Shown here: positions 56,161 through 64,000 of the stretch, piece by piece
Layout of the letters: every line of letters starts with the position of its first letter
How positions within the stretch are numbered: the first letter of the stretch is position 1
DNA from: Sphingomonas montanisoli
GTDB lineage: Bacteria > Pseudomonadota > Alphaproteobacteria > Sphingomonadales > Sphingomonadaceae
Assembly (NCBI RefSeq): GCF_008274695.1
Contig: NZ_VTOU01000002.1
Coordinates: 124,001-188,000 of the forward strand
Length of the DNA: 64,000 nucleotides
Direction of reading: 5' to 3'
Translations under genes and position numbers: made by a program
The notes under the pieces: generated by a model
Database searches by the model: none
Seen by the model: the letters and a program-made list of their open reading frames with translations, nothing else
Told to the model about the DNA's origin: nothing

Positions 56161-56952
56161 TTAAAGGCGCTCGATCAATGCCTTCGCTGCAGCAGGCGCG
56201 CGTTCCTTGGCACCGTTGATCATGAACAAAAAAACGTCGCGATCGCACTTTTCGGCCGATTTCGTGCTCGCGTGGGGCAGGTCGACGGGGTCTTCACCGT
56301 CTTTCCATGCCTTCACAACACTGGCCCAGCGATCGAGGGCGGCTGAGTCGTAACCGGTAGGGATGTCGGCGGCGGCATCCTGAAGTCGCGCATAGGCGAA
56401 GTCCGCGGTAAGGTCCGCGATCATCGGATATTTGGCGTGATCGGCAAAGACGATCGCCGCGCCATAGCGCCGGGCGAGATCGACGAACTCGGCACAGAGG
56501 AAGCTTTCGTGCCGAACCTCGAGCGCGTGACGCAGCCTCAGCCCGTCGAGCTCGGGTGGGAGCAGCTTGAGGAAGGCTTCGAAATCCTCGGCATCGAACG
56601 GCTTGGTCGCCATGAACTGCCACAGGATCGGGCCCAGTTTGTCGCCGAGACGCGTGATCCCCTGATTGAGAAACTTCGCGACCGATTCCGCGCCGTCGCC
56701 CAGCTTCTTGCGGTTGGTGGCGAAACGCGATGCCTTGACCGAGAAGACAAAGCCGTCGGGCACGGTTTCGGCCCACTTCGCGAAGCTTTCGGGCTTCTGG
56801 CTGCCATAATAGGTGCCGTTGATCTCGATCGCGGTTACCGCGCGCGACGCGAATTCCAGCTCGCGCGCCTGCGCCAGCCCCTTGGGGTAGAAATTGTCGC
56901 GCCACGGTTCGTAGGTCCAGCCGCCGATCCCGACATAGGCCTTGCCGCCCAT
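56161..56952 (-). CDS. DUF72 domain-containing protein
   Basis: A 263-residue DUF72 protein with a TIM-barrel-like fold. Typical are the beginning YVGIGGWTYEPWRDNFYP, AIEINGTYYG, PDGFVFSVKASRFATNRKKL and LRHALEVRHESFL. The family is structurally near endonuclease IV-like barrels but its function is unknown. The start at ATG 56952 gives the usual N-terminus; the frame upstream is not conserved-looking. Confidence 0.92.
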   Translation of the reverse strand: MGGKAYVGIGGWTYEPWRDNFYPKGLAQARELEFASRAVTAIEINGTYYGSQKPESFAKWAETVPDGFVFSVKASRFATNRKKLGDGAESVAKFLNQGITRLGDKLGPILWQFMATKPFDAEDFEAFLKLLPPELDGLRLRHALEVRHESFLCAEFVDLARRYGAAIVFADHAKYPMIADLTADFAYARLQDAAADIPTGYDSAALDRWASVVKAWKDGEDPVDLPHASTKSAEKCDRDVFLFMINGAKERAPAAAKALIERL

Positions 56953-57037
56953 CGCGCTCTCCGATCGCTTCCAACGCAAAGGGGCGGAAACGGCATCCCG
57001 TTCCCGCCCCAAAGTACTTTACCCCGAAGGGAAAGGA

Positions 57038-57313
57038 TTAGCCGTTGACGGCATCCTTGAGCGCCTTGGCCGGGGTGAAACCGACCTTCTTCGACGCCGG
57101 GATGGTCAGGGTCGCGCCGGTGGCCGGGTTGCGGCCTTCGCGCGCCGGACGGGCGGTAACCTTGAACTTGCCGAAGCCCGGGAGCGAGACTTCATCACCC
57201 TTCACCGCTGCGTCGGTGATGATCTTGAGGGCGGCGTCGATCACGCGCTTGGCGGCGGCCTTCTCGATGCCCTGGTCCGCGGCGACGGCGCCTGCGATGT
57301 CGGCAGTGTTCAT
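57038..57313 (-). CDS. HU family DNA-binding protein
   Basis: A 91-residue HU-type nucleoid protein. It has the DNA-binding beta arm with GRNPATGATLTIPASKKVGFTPAKALKDAV and the dimerisation half with LPGFGKFKV. The first residues MNTADIAGAVAADQGIEKAAA start at ATG 57313. HU bends and compacts DNA. Confidence 0.96.
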   Translation of the reverse strand: MNTADIAGAVAADQGIEKAAAKRVIDAALKIITDAAVKGDEVSLPGFGKFKVTARPAREGRNPATGATLTIPASKKVGFTPAKALKDAVNG

Positions 57314-57508
57314 GTCAGCTCCTGCTTTATTCTTGATGGGTTTGCGCCAGTGGGCAGCGCAAGGCGCCCCTTGTGCGCGGGCTTTTCGGACGGGGCAATC
57401 CGAAAAACGACAAGCGTCGGGCAAAATGCCGACAAAAAAGCCCATTTCCGGGCCGATTACAGGTTAACCCACGCCATTTTCACGCAAAGTGGGTGTAACG
57501 AACCTGTA

Positions 57509-58825
57509 TCAATCCTCGATCGCGCTTGCGATCAGCTTGTCGATGCGACGACCGTCCATATCGACGATCTCGAATCGCCAGCCCTTATAGTCGAACCGCT
57601 CGCCGGTGGATGGCAGATGCTTGAGCCGCCACAGCGCGAAGCCGGCGACCGTCGCGAAATCGCGATCCTCGGGCAGATCGAGGCCAAGTCGGTCGGCCAG
57701 GCTGTCGGCGGCGTAGGAGCCGGACACCAGCCAGCTGCCGTCGGGCCGTTCGACCATCGGCGGATCGGTATCGACGTCCTGATCCGACGCGAATTCGCCC
57801 GCGATCGCGGCGAGCAGATTGGCGGGGACGACCAGCCCTTCGAAATGGCCATATTCGTCGTGGATGAAGGCGACGGGGGTTTCGGCCTCCCGCAAGGCGT
57901 TCAGCGCATCCATCGCATCCATATGATCAGGCAGGACGATCCCCCTGCGGATGAGCGCGCGCAGATCGAGCGGCCCGCCCGCCAGCAGCACGCGCACCAG
58001 ATCGCGCGAATGGACGACGCCGATGATTTCGTCGACCGATCCTTCGGCGACGGGCATCCGGCTGTGCGGCATGTCGGCGATCATCGCGCGCACGCCCGCC
58101 TCGTCGACATTCACGTCGATCCACTCGACCGCGGTGCGCGGGGTCATCACCTCGCGCACTGGCCGATCGGCAAGGCGCACGACGCCGGATATGATCGCGC
58201 GCTCATTCTCCTCGATCACGCCCGCGCTCGACGCCTCGGCGACGATCAGGTGGAGTTCCTCGGCGGTGACGTGGTTCGCCGCCTCGCGATCGAACCGCAG
58301 CAGCTTGAACACGAGCATGCTCGATTTATCGAGCAGCCATACGATCGGAGCAGCCACCCGCGACAGGAACCATAAGGGCAGCGCCATCAGGGCGGCGATC
58401 GGCTCGGGCGATCGCAGCGCGAACTGCTTGGGCACGAGCTCGCCGATGATCAGCGAGAGATAGGTCGTCAGCGCGATGACGAGGCCGAAGCCCCATTCGG
58501 GGGCGGCCTCTGCGGAAACGCCCAGCAGCTGGAGCCGCTGTGCCACCGGATCGCCAAGGCTCGACCCCGAATAGGCGCCCGCGAGGATGCTGATCAGGGT
58601 GATGCCGATTTGGACGACCGACAGGAATTTACCGGGATCGGCCGATAGCTGCACGGCCCTGCGCGCGCCGGTCCGCCCGGCACGGGCCATCGCTTCGAGC
58701 CGCGGCTTGCGTGACGAGACGATGGCGAGTTCGGACATCGCGAACACGCCATTCAACGCGATCAGCGCGACGATGATCGCGAGATCGAGCCAGGGGAACG
58801 GGTCTAGGGGAGCTGTGTGCGGCAT
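57509..58825 (-). CDS. Hemolysin-family CNNM/CBS transport protein (CorC/HlyC group)
   Basis: A 438-residue inner-membrane protein: four membrane segments with the DUF21/CNNM signature (LNGVFAMSELAIVSSRKPRLE, LSLIIGELVPKQFALRSPE), two CBS domains (MTPRTAVEWIDV, GVVHSRDLVRVLLAG), and a C-terminal CorC_HlyC domain (FATVAGFALWRL). Relatives export magnesium or cobalt ions. The haemolysin name is historical. Confidence 0.92.
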   Translation of the reverse strand: MPHTAPLDPFPWLDLAIIVALIALNGVFAMSELAIVSSRKPRLEAMARAGRTGARRAVQLSADPGKFLSVVQIGITLISILAGAYSGSSLGDPVAQRLQLLGVSAEAAPEWGFGLVIALTTYLSLIIGELVPKQFALRSPEPIAALMALPLWFLSRVAAPIVWLLDKSSMLVFKLLRFDREAANHVTAEELHLIVAEASSAGVIEENERAIISGVVRLADRPVREVMTPRTAVEWIDVNVDEAGVRAMIADMPHSRMPVAEGSVDEIIGVVHSRDLVRVLLAGGPLDLRALIRRGIVLPDHMDAMDALNALREAETPVAFIHDEYGHFEGLVVPANLLAAIAGEFASDQDVDTDPPMVERPDGSWLVSGSYAADSLADRLGLDLPEDRDFATVAGFALWRLKHLPSTGERFDYKGWRFEIVDMDGRRIDKLIASAIED

Positions 58826-58869
58826 GGCGCTGCACACCTAATGCAGCGAAACGGACGTTTCGGCAATGA

Positions 58870-59325
58870 TCAGTCTCGTCGTGTCGCAAAGAAGCTGCGC
58901 AACTGGCCCGCCGCTTCGGCTTCGCCGATGCCGCCATAGACGTCCGGCCGGTGATGGCAGGTGGGCTGGCCGAACAGTCGCGGCCCGTGGATGACAGCGC
59001 CGCCTTTGGGATCTTCGGCGGCGAAATAGACCCGCGCGAGACGGGCATGGGCGATTGCCCCCGCACACATGGCGCACGGCTCCAGCGTGACCCACAGGTC
59101 GCAGTCGCCGAGTCGTTCGGCGCACAGCGCCTCCGCTGCGCGGCGAATCGCCACCATTTCCGCATGGGCCGTGGGATCGACGCCCGCCCGCATCGCGTTG
59201 GCTGCGGTGGCGATAACGGTATCGCCGCGCATGATCACCGCGCCCACCGGTACCTCGCCATTTGACGCAGCTTCGGCAGCGAGATCGAGCGCAAGGCGCA
59301 TCGGGGCGGGCAGAGGGAAGGGCAT
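58870..59325 (-). CDS. tadA: tRNA-specific adenosine deaminase
   Basis: A 151-residue TadA, which deaminates A34 to inosine in tRNA-Arg(ACG). Zinc ligands and catalytic Glu are visible: HAEM (His54, Glu56) and LEPCAMCAGA (Cys84, Cys87). ATG 59325 gives MPFPLPAPMRLALDLA; the open frame continues to 59352 but this start fits the family length. The generic deaminase alternative is less likely. Confidence 0.92.
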   Translation of the reverse strand: MPFPLPAPMRLALDLAAEAASNGEVPVGAVIMRGDTVIATAANAMRAGVDPTAHAEMVAIRRAAEALCAERLGDCDLWVTLEPCAMCAGAIAHARLARVYFAAEDPKGGAVIHGPRLFGQPTCHHRPDVYGGIGEAEAAGQLRSFFATRRD

Positions 59326-59366
59326 GGCCCCGCTTATTCTACCCGCCACCATATTGCGAGATTGGC

Positions 59367-59582
59367 TCAGCGAATCGGGATGCGCTCAGGGATCAGAAGC
59401 AGGAGCACCGCGAACAGCACCCCCGGCAACCAACCTATGATCGTCAGGACCACACCCAGCCAGAAGGCCGGGGTGATCCCGCGATCGAGAAAGATGCCGA
59501 GCGGCGGCAGAAGGATCGCCGCGATCAGCGTGACAATCCCCGGAGAACCCGTACCGCCGTCGATTCCGACCTGCCGTACCAC
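59367..59582 (-). CDS. YqaE/Pmp3 family membrane protein
   Basis: A 71-residue protein with two helices, LIAAILLPPLGIFLDRG and FWLGVVLTIIGWLPGVLFAVLLL, the UPF0057/Pmp3 signature. It starts with GTG at 59582, 3 nt after the upstream gene's stop, so the two are probably one transcript. Relatives affect membrane potential and salt stress. Confidence 0.88.
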   Translation of the reverse strand: MVRQVGIDGGTGSPGIVTLIAAILLPPLGIFLDRGITPAFWLGVVLTIIGWLPGVLFAVLLLLIPERIPIR

Positions 59583-59585
59583 GCC

Positions 59586-59900
59586 TTAGTTGGCCTTCTG
59601 AACGTCGACCGTAGGCACCTTCACGGTTTCTTCCTTGGTGCCGACTTCAACCTTGGGAACGGTGACGTCGGTATTCTTGCTGCCGACGCTGACCTTGGCG
59701 GTGTCGACGTCGAATGCAGGCGCCTGGCCGCCCGACACGCTGACTTCGGGCATGCTGGCCTTCTTGGTCTGGTTGATGTCGACCAGGCCGAAGGCAAAGG
59801 CGGCAATCACCGCCAGCACGGCAATGACGGCGACGATCAGGCCGACGCGCGCGCCGTTGGACCGGGCGGGATATTCGTTATAGGGTTCACCGGTAGCCAT
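59586..59900 (-). CDS. Hypothetical membrane-anchored protein
   Basis: A 104-residue protein with an N-terminal cytoplasmic stretch, one membrane helix (VGLIVAVIAVLAVIAAFAFGLV) and an outer part rich in Val, Lys and Thr with repeating VSVG, VTVP, VEVG, VKVP, VDVQ. The alternating valine pattern suggests beta strands. No family recognised. Probably cotranscribed with the YqaE gene. Confidence 0.8.
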   Translation of the reverse strand: MATGEPYNEYPARSNGARVGLIVAVIAVLAVIAAFAFGLVDINQTKKASMPEVSVSGGQAPAFDVDTAKVSVGSKNTDVTVPKVEVGTKEETVKVPTVDVQKAN

Positions 59901-60059
59901 GATACTTGTTCCTTCATTGCCAAAGTTGGGCTGGCGTGAAGAACGAGCCTTGGACGGTAAGGTTTCATCGTCCCACCGCGCTGTGGGTTGACGAATCTCT
60001 ACGCGACCATTATCCGGCGCCACTTTCCGGGCTAACCAGATCATTCGGGACGAAGAGCA

Positions 60060-60350
60060 ATGTCGCGCATTTGCGAGCTTACCGGCAAGGGCCGTCAGGT
60101 GGGACACAATGTCTCCCACGCCAATAACAAGACCAAGCGGACCTTTCTGCCGAACCTGCAGAACGTGACGCTGCTTTCCGACGCGCTGGGCAAGGGCGTG
60201 CGCCTCAAGGTTTCGACCCACGGCCTGCGTTCGGTCGAACATGTCGGCGGCCTCGACAACTGGCTGATCAAGACGTCGGACGACGATCTGTCGCTGCGCG
60301 CCCGTCGCCTGAAGCGCGAAGTCTCCAAGAAGCTTCAGGCAGCAGCCTAA
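60060..60350 (+). CDS. rpmB: 50S ribosomal protein L28
   Basis: A 96-residue ribosomal protein L28: [20 protein letters not shown] at the start, [15 protein letters not shown] and the C-terminal [15 protein letters not shown]. Length is the longer alphaproteobacterial form. Followed by a strong terminator. Confidence 0.98.
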   Translation: MSRICELTGKGRQVGHNVSHANNKTKRTFLPNLQNVTLLSDALGKGVRLKVSTHGLRSVEHVGGLDNWLIKTSDDDLSLRARRLKREVSKKLQAAA

Positions 60351-60375
60351 GCTTCCTGCGAAGCCCGATTTCGGA

Positions 60376-60419
60376 AAAAGGCCGGGTCGCCCAGTGGCGG
60401 CCCGGCCTTTTCGCGTTTT
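60376..60419 (+). terminator. Rho-independent terminator after rpmB
   Basis: AAAAGGCCGGGTCGCC pairs over 16 bp (one G-U) with GGCGGCCCGGCCTTTT around loop CAGT, followed by CGCGTTTT. Confidence 0.9.
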
Positions 60420-60444
60420 GCCGGTGGCTGTCAGCCGGATCCGA

Positions 60445-61404
60445 TCATCGCTCTTCGAGCGCGAATTTCAGCAGCAGCGTCTTCTGAATCCCGTTCTGAT
60501 TGTCGTCCGAGATCAGCCAGAGAATCGTCCGATCGCCCTCGCGCGTGACCGATAGGCCTTCCATATTGTCGATCGTTAGCGGTGGGCGGATCTCGGCGAG
60601 CAGGGTGCTGGGTACCGTCTGACCCGGCCGGATATCGCGCGGGTCGAATATCGTGATCGCGGCCCACATTCCATCTGACAGGCGGAAATGCCGGTTAAGA
60701 ACCGCGACGCGGCCGTCGGGCAGTTGCGCGGCATCGGTCGGTGCATAGCCCTCGGGCGGGCGATAGCTGAAGGCGATCGGTATCGAGTCCGAATCGGTCG
60801 GATCCTTGGGGAACAGCAGCGCCGGATGGGGCTCAAGCGCATCCTGCTTGCCCTCCTGAATAGTGATGAAGCGTCCGTCGGTCAGCCGTGCCAGACTTTC
60901 CGGGCCTTCGTTCGAGGGCCATTCGGACATCGCGGCGGGTCGCGCGGCGGCTTCCGCCTTGGCGAAGCCCGGCGCGAAGCGATAAATGGCATTATATTGT
61001 TCGAACCCCACCCACATGCGGCCCGTGGCGGGATCGATCGCGAGCGATTCGGAATCGCGATCCGATTTCGCGCCGGTGCGGCCGGGATAGTCGGGAAGCC
61101 GGCCGAATCGGATATCCTCGATCCCACCAAGCGGCGCGATCCGAAAGCCCAGATACTCACCGGTATCGGCAAGCGCGGCGAACGTATCGCCTTTGACATG
61201 CAACGCCGAATAGCCGCCGAAACGGGGGTTGCGGCTGTTGAGCACCCAGCCCGACAGATAGCGCAACGACCCCACCTGTATATGCGCGGGATCGTTCGCA
61301 TCCAGCGCCACGGCTTCGGCGGTGACATGATCGATCGTGGGATCGGGCAACGACGCCGTGCCCGTCAGCACCCATGCGATCGCAGCGAGGACAGCCCTTT
61401 GCAT
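60445..61404 (-). CDS. Esterase-like activity of phytase family protein
   Basis: A 319-residue protein with a signal peptide (AVLAAIAWVLTGTASLP) and a beta-propeller-like pattern: GGYSALHVKGDTFAALADTG, DSESLAIDPATGRMWVGFE, EGPESLARLTDGRFI, NMEGLSVTREGDRTILWLISDDNQN. This repeated blade wording is typical of the phytase-like esterase domain. Periplasmic or outer-membrane localisation is inferred; substrate unknown. Confidence 0.85.
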   Translation of the reverse strand: MQRAVLAAIAWVLTGTASLPDPTIDHVTAEAVALDANDPAHIQVGSLRYLSGWVLNSRNPRFGGYSALHVKGDTFAALADTGEYLGFRIAPLGGIEDIRFGRLPDYPGRTGAKSDRDSESLAIDPATGRMWVGFEQYNAIYRFAPGFAKAEAAARPAAMSEWPSNEGPESLARLTDGRFITIQEGKQDALEPHPALLFPKDPTDSDSIPIAFSYRPPEGYAPTDAAQLPDGRVAVLNRHFRLSDGMWAAITIFDPRDIRPGQTVPSTLLAEIRPPLTIDNMEGLSVTREGDRTILWLISDDNQNGIQKTLLLKFALEER

Positions 61405-61601
61405 GGCCCCAGCCTAGCCGCTTGTCGTGACGGCCGAAAGCTCCCCCCAAGCTGAACGAGGGCCAACGAGCGCGTTCAGGATGGGGTCACGCGAATCATG
61501 GAATAAGCGTCTCATCGATCAGGCCTTCTGGCTGTCGAGTCCGCGAGGAAGGAGCCGGGGAAAGTCCCAAGCGTTCCCCGCTCGAGTGTAGGAGAAAGGT
61601 T

Positions 61602-61988
61602 ATGTTGCGTAAGTTCTTGACCGGCCTCGCCGCTTCCGCCGTGGCGCTGACCGCTACCGTTCCGGTCGTCGCCCAGGCGCAGCCTTATTATGGCGGCGGC
61701 TATGAGCAGGTCCGCCATTATCGCGATTATGATCGCGGTTATCGCGGCCGTGGTTACGACCGTGGCTATTATGGCCGGGGCTATGACGATCGCCGTTATT
61801 ATGGCGGCAACCGCGGCCGCTGCCGCGACAAGGGCACCGGTGGTACGATCATCGGCGCAATCGCCGGCGGTCTGCTCGGCAACGAAATCGGCAATGGCCG
61901 CTACGACAATCGTGATGGCACTACCGGTGCCATCGTCGGCGCGGGTGTCGGCGCCCTTGCCGGCCGCGCAATCGATCGTAACTGCTAA
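61602..61988 (+). CDS. Glycine zipper 2TM domain outer-membrane protein
   Basis: A 128-residue protein: signal peptide (LTGLAASAVALTATVPVVAQA), a Tyr/Arg/Gly-rich middle (RGYDRGYYGRGYDDRRYY) and the glycine zipper GTIIGAIAGGLLGNEIG and GAIVGAGVGALAGRAI. AGGAGAAAGG precedes the ATG. It resembles RcnB/SlyB-type envelope proteins of unknown role. Confidence 0.9.
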   Translation: MLRKFLTGLAASAVALTATVPVVAQAQPYYGGGYEQVRHYRDYDRGYRGRGYDRGYYGRGYDDRRYYGGNRGRCRDKGTGGTIIGAIAGGLLGNEIGNGRYDNRDGTTGAIVGAGVGALAGRAIDRNC

Positions 61989-62021
61989 CGCCTTATAAGT
62001 CCCCCGGTGGCGTACTGGGGA

Positions 62022-62057
62022 GAAGGCCGTCGTCCTCCGGAAGGGACGGCGGCCTTC
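62022..62057 (+). terminator. Possible terminator hairpin after the glycine zipper gene
   Basis: GAAGGCCGTCGTCC pairs over 14 bp with GGACGGCGGCCTTC (one G-U), loop of 8 nt, 33 nt after the stop. No strong T-run follows, so termination is uncertain. Confidence 0.5.
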
Positions 62058-62068
62058 ACTATTGTGGT

Positions 62069-62371
62069 TCAGGCGGCATGCTTTGCTGCATTCTTGCGCC
62101 GCGTGACCCAGCCTTTGCGCGCTGCGGCCGAACGCTGCTCAGCCGAACCCGATTTATTGGCCCGCCCGCCACGCGACGATGATATATGGGTGTCGGGCTT
62201 GCCGCGTCCCGCGCCCGATTTGTTCCCGCCGCCCGATTCCTTGTTCACGGTCGCCCAGGCGCGCCGTTCGGCCTCCCGCTCCGGCACACCGCGATCCTCA
62301 TAACCTTCCTCGATATGCTCGGCCTTGCGCTTCTGCTTGTCGGTATAAGCGTCCTTGTCTCCGCGGGGCAT
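62069..62371 (-). CDS. Small basic hypothetical protein
   Basis: A 100-residue, very basic and disordered-looking protein. MPRGDKDAYTDKQKRKAEHI, then GVPEREAERRAWATVNKESGGG and a Ser/Gly/Arg-rich tail with RKGWVTRRKNAAKHAA. It resembles proteins often labelled plasmid stabilisation proteins in sphingomonads, a name not supported by function. Two ATGs compete; 62371 lies 6 nt after AAGGAG, while 62377 directly abuts it, so I choose 62371. Confidence 0.8.
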   Translation of the reverse strand: MPRGDKDAYTDKQKRKAEHIEEGYEDRGVPEREAERRAWATVNKESGGGNKSGAGRGKPDTHISSSRGGRANKSGSAEQRSAAARKGWVTRRKNAAKHAA

Positions 62372-62530
62372 CGCCATCTCCTTCGCGCTTCTGGGGCATC
62401 GTCGGCCCCAGGCGACGAAAAATGCCCTCGCGTGGCAAGGCGTTCCTCTCATTTCGATTGCGCATCGTTGGTCGCCAGACGCGCGTGGGGTTGCATGGTG
62501 TGGCGATCGATATTGCGGTCAAGGCCGCTC

Positions 62531-63040
62531 TCAGGCGGGGGCGCCGTTGCCCTTTAGCATGCGGACGAAGCGGCCGAAGCGATCGCCGCCGCCTGGCGAC
62601 ATGGCGAGATTTTCGGGATGCTGACCAGCTTCGCGCATCGCCGCCGTGGTCTCGCGCAATCGTTCGGACAGAAACACCGCGAGCGCGCGATAGAAGCGCG
62701 CTGCGAATTCGGGCTCGCGCTCGAATCGCTCGAGGATCGCCTCGCGCGGGATGGCGAGCAGCTCGATCCGGTCCACCGCGATGACCGATGTCGACGGCGG
62801 CTGCCGTTCGATAAAGGACATCTCCCCGATCACCGCGCCTTCGCCCAGCGTCGCGACCGGCGTGCCGTCGGCCTGAACGACGGACAAGGTGCCGCGTGTC
62901 ACGAAGAACAGATCCTGCAGCGCGGTGCCCGCCTTCACCAGCCGTTCGCCGGGCTTCAGCATGCGCAGCTTGCCCATCGACAACAACCAGACCATGTCGG
63001 CGTCGCCGAGCCCTGCCACGATATAGTGCGTCTTGCCCAT
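62531..63040 (-). CDS. Cyclic nucleotide-binding domain protein
   Basis: A 169-residue protein with one cNMP-binding beta-barrel: LKPGERLVKAGTALQDLFFVTRGTLSV, then GEGAVIGEMSFIERQPPSTSVIAV and the RLRETTAAM helix. The Crp-type phosphate-binding cassette has GEMSFIERQPPST, where cAMP receptors have GELAL...R-A. No helix-turn-helix follows, so it is not a standard Crp/Fnr regulator but a stand-alone sensor domain. Confidence 0.85.
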   Translation of the reverse strand: MGKTHYIVAGLGDADMVWLLSMGKLRMLKPGERLVKAGTALQDLFFVTRGTLSVVQADGTPVATLGEGAVIGEMSFIERQPPSTSVIAVDRIELLAIPREAILERFEREPEFAARFYRALAVFLSERLRETTAAMREAGQHPENLAMSPGGGDRFGRFVRMLKGNGAPA

Positions 63041-63166
63041 GATCGTCCCCGCCGGCGATCCCTGCCTGCCCCCGGCCGGCCTTCATTGTGCGCAAGCGAA
63101 CACAGTTACGCAACGGGCCGCGCGACGAAAGATCGCGAAAGACCTCCTACCCGCCCGAACGCGCGA

Positions 63167-64000
63167 TCAGACGGGGCTTTTGCGGACGGGCGGCAGCGCG
63201 TTGCAGATGTCGACCGCGCCCGCCGGGCGTATGAAGAAGTCGTCCTTGCGATTGGCGCGCGCAGTCACCCATTCACCGAAGGCGGGGCTTGCGCTGTCGA
63301 GCAACTGGTAATGCGGGCGCTGTGCGGCGGGCAGATCGGCGGCGATCGTCGCGCGCGATATTGCGGGGCGCGGCGTGCCTTCCTTGTAGAAGCCGAGCGC
63401 CTCGGTTCCGCGCGGCAGCGCGGTCAGTGCCTCGATCCCGTCGATCACGCGGCCCACGGTCGCAATGTTGCGATCGAGATGGCGCGGGGCATGGCCCGTT
63501 ACCGCGTAGAGTTCGGCGCCGCTTCCCGTATCGGGCGCTAGGCCGCGTCCCACCCCGACCATGCCATAGCAATGGGTGAGCCATGCCGCGTTGCCGTCGC
63601 TCACCACGGGCCAGAAGCCGACATGCCCGGTCGTCTGGGCATAAGCGTCACGATAGCCGAGCGGGCGGAGCTTCAGCCCCGCCAAAGGCCGCTCATATTC
63701 GGCGGGCGTGGGGGTGACGATGCCCGCGGGCAGCGGCTTTTTCTCGGTCGCGTCGCCCCACTGGACGACATAATTATCCTGCACGCGGTTGACCGTGATC
63801 CCCGCGAACCACCCGGCACGGACGAGCGCGCGGATATTGGCGACGTGGACGGGTGCAAAAGCGGGCGCGAGTGCGATCACGACGCGCTGTCCGCCGTCGA
63901 GATCGATCATCAACAGATCCTCGTCGGCCACCACCTTCCACGCCGATGCGGGCGCGGCCGCGACGATCTCCGCCGACGTCTTCGGCTTGGCCGGCGTGGC
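63167..64000 (-). CDS. Peptidyl-prolyl cis-trans isomerase, cyclophilin type (N-terminus beyond window)
   Basis: The minus strand is open from 63167 to the right edge (278 codons), so the start lies outside. The cyclophilin pattern is recognisable: [33 protein letters not shown] and later [12 protein letters not shown] and [27 protein letters not shown]. An internal GTG at 63934 is not needed as start because sensible sequence ([16 protein letters not shown]) continues upstream. Assists proline isomerisation, probably in the periplasm. Confidence 0.85.
   Translation of the reverse strand, partial: ATPAKPKTSAEIVAAAPASAWKVVADEDLLMIDLDGGQRVVIALAPAFAPVHVANIRALVRAGWFAGITVNRVQDNYVVQWGDATEKKPLPAGIVTPTPAEYERPLAGLKLRPLGYRDAYAQTTGHVGFWPVVSDGNAAWLTHCYGMVGVGRGLAPDTGSGAELYAVTGHAPRHLDRNIATVGRVIDGIEALTALPRGTEALGFYKEGTPRPAISRATIAADLPAAQRPHYQLLDSASPAFGEWVTARANRKDDFFIRPAGAVDICNALPPVRKSPV

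Overview
The window is high-GC alphaproteobacterial chromosome, most likely from a sphingomonad (Sphingomonas or a close relative). I infer this from the CrtY-type carotenoid gene, many TonB-receptor, UrcA, Thivi_2564 and DUF1328-type proteins, an alphaproteobacterial SOS box of the form GTTC-N7-GTTC, the BolA/DnaJ/CobS/CobT neighbourhood, and gene-by-gene resemblance to sphingomonad proteins. No rRNA, tRNA, integrase, IS transposase or CRISPR array was seen. Coding is dense, and starts are often coupled by ATGA, TAATG or TGATG overlaps.

Layout. 1-3.6 kb: thiC (cut by the left edge) behind a TPP riboswitch, then crtY and a LOG-family gene. 4.0-5.9 kb: two DUF559 nuclease-like cassettes, each bounded by an inverted pair of GC-rich hairpin repeats, around a TIGR00266 gene; the second cassette is frameshifted. 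5.9-13.2 kb: TonB-dependent receptor, lipoprotein, sucC-etfB-etfA, SDR enzyme and a small membrane protein. 13.3-16.1 kb: a UdgX/radical-SAM DNA-repair pair with an SOS box directly in front of it. 16.1-30.4 kb: a three-gene operon on the minus strand made of a TpsB transporter, a 3142-residue TpsA exoprotein and a signal-peptide-bearing TPR-CHAT caspase-like protease, joined by TAATG overlaps. 30.8-39.8 kb: a cell-surface glycan cluster with an FAD oxidoreductase, three large polytopic membrane proteins (two of them paralogues), a methyltransferase, a GtrB-type glycosyltransferase and GtrA. 39.9-49.3 kb: MarC, FolD, DUF167, YggT, truncated haemoglobin, FtsK, a small P-loop protein, a UbiH-type hydroxylase, a NUDIX hydrolase and ProA. 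49.3-54.6 kb: small proteins, BolA, then DnaJ-like, CobS, a tyrosine phosphatase and CobT. 54.6-64 kb: housekeeping genes (LLM oxidoreductase, UrcA, DUF72, HU, CBS/CNNM protein, TadA, YqaE, L28, phytase-like esterase, glycine zipper protein, cNMP-binding protein, and a peptidyl-prolyl isomerase cut by the right edge).

The two most interesting signals are these. First, a dispersed family of about 50-nt repeats carries two hairpins. The inner hairpin keeps a GAA or GCA triloop while its stem changes by compensated base pairs from copy to copy. The units sit mostly as inverted pairs beside the stop codons of convergent genes, and two pairs enclose a DUF559 gene whose Shine-Dalgarno sequence and C-terminus come from the repeat itself. 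Second, a two-partner secretion system is translationally coupled to a periplasmic or secreted TPR-CHAT protease.

All functional calls come from reading the sequence and remembered family knowledge; no database search was run.
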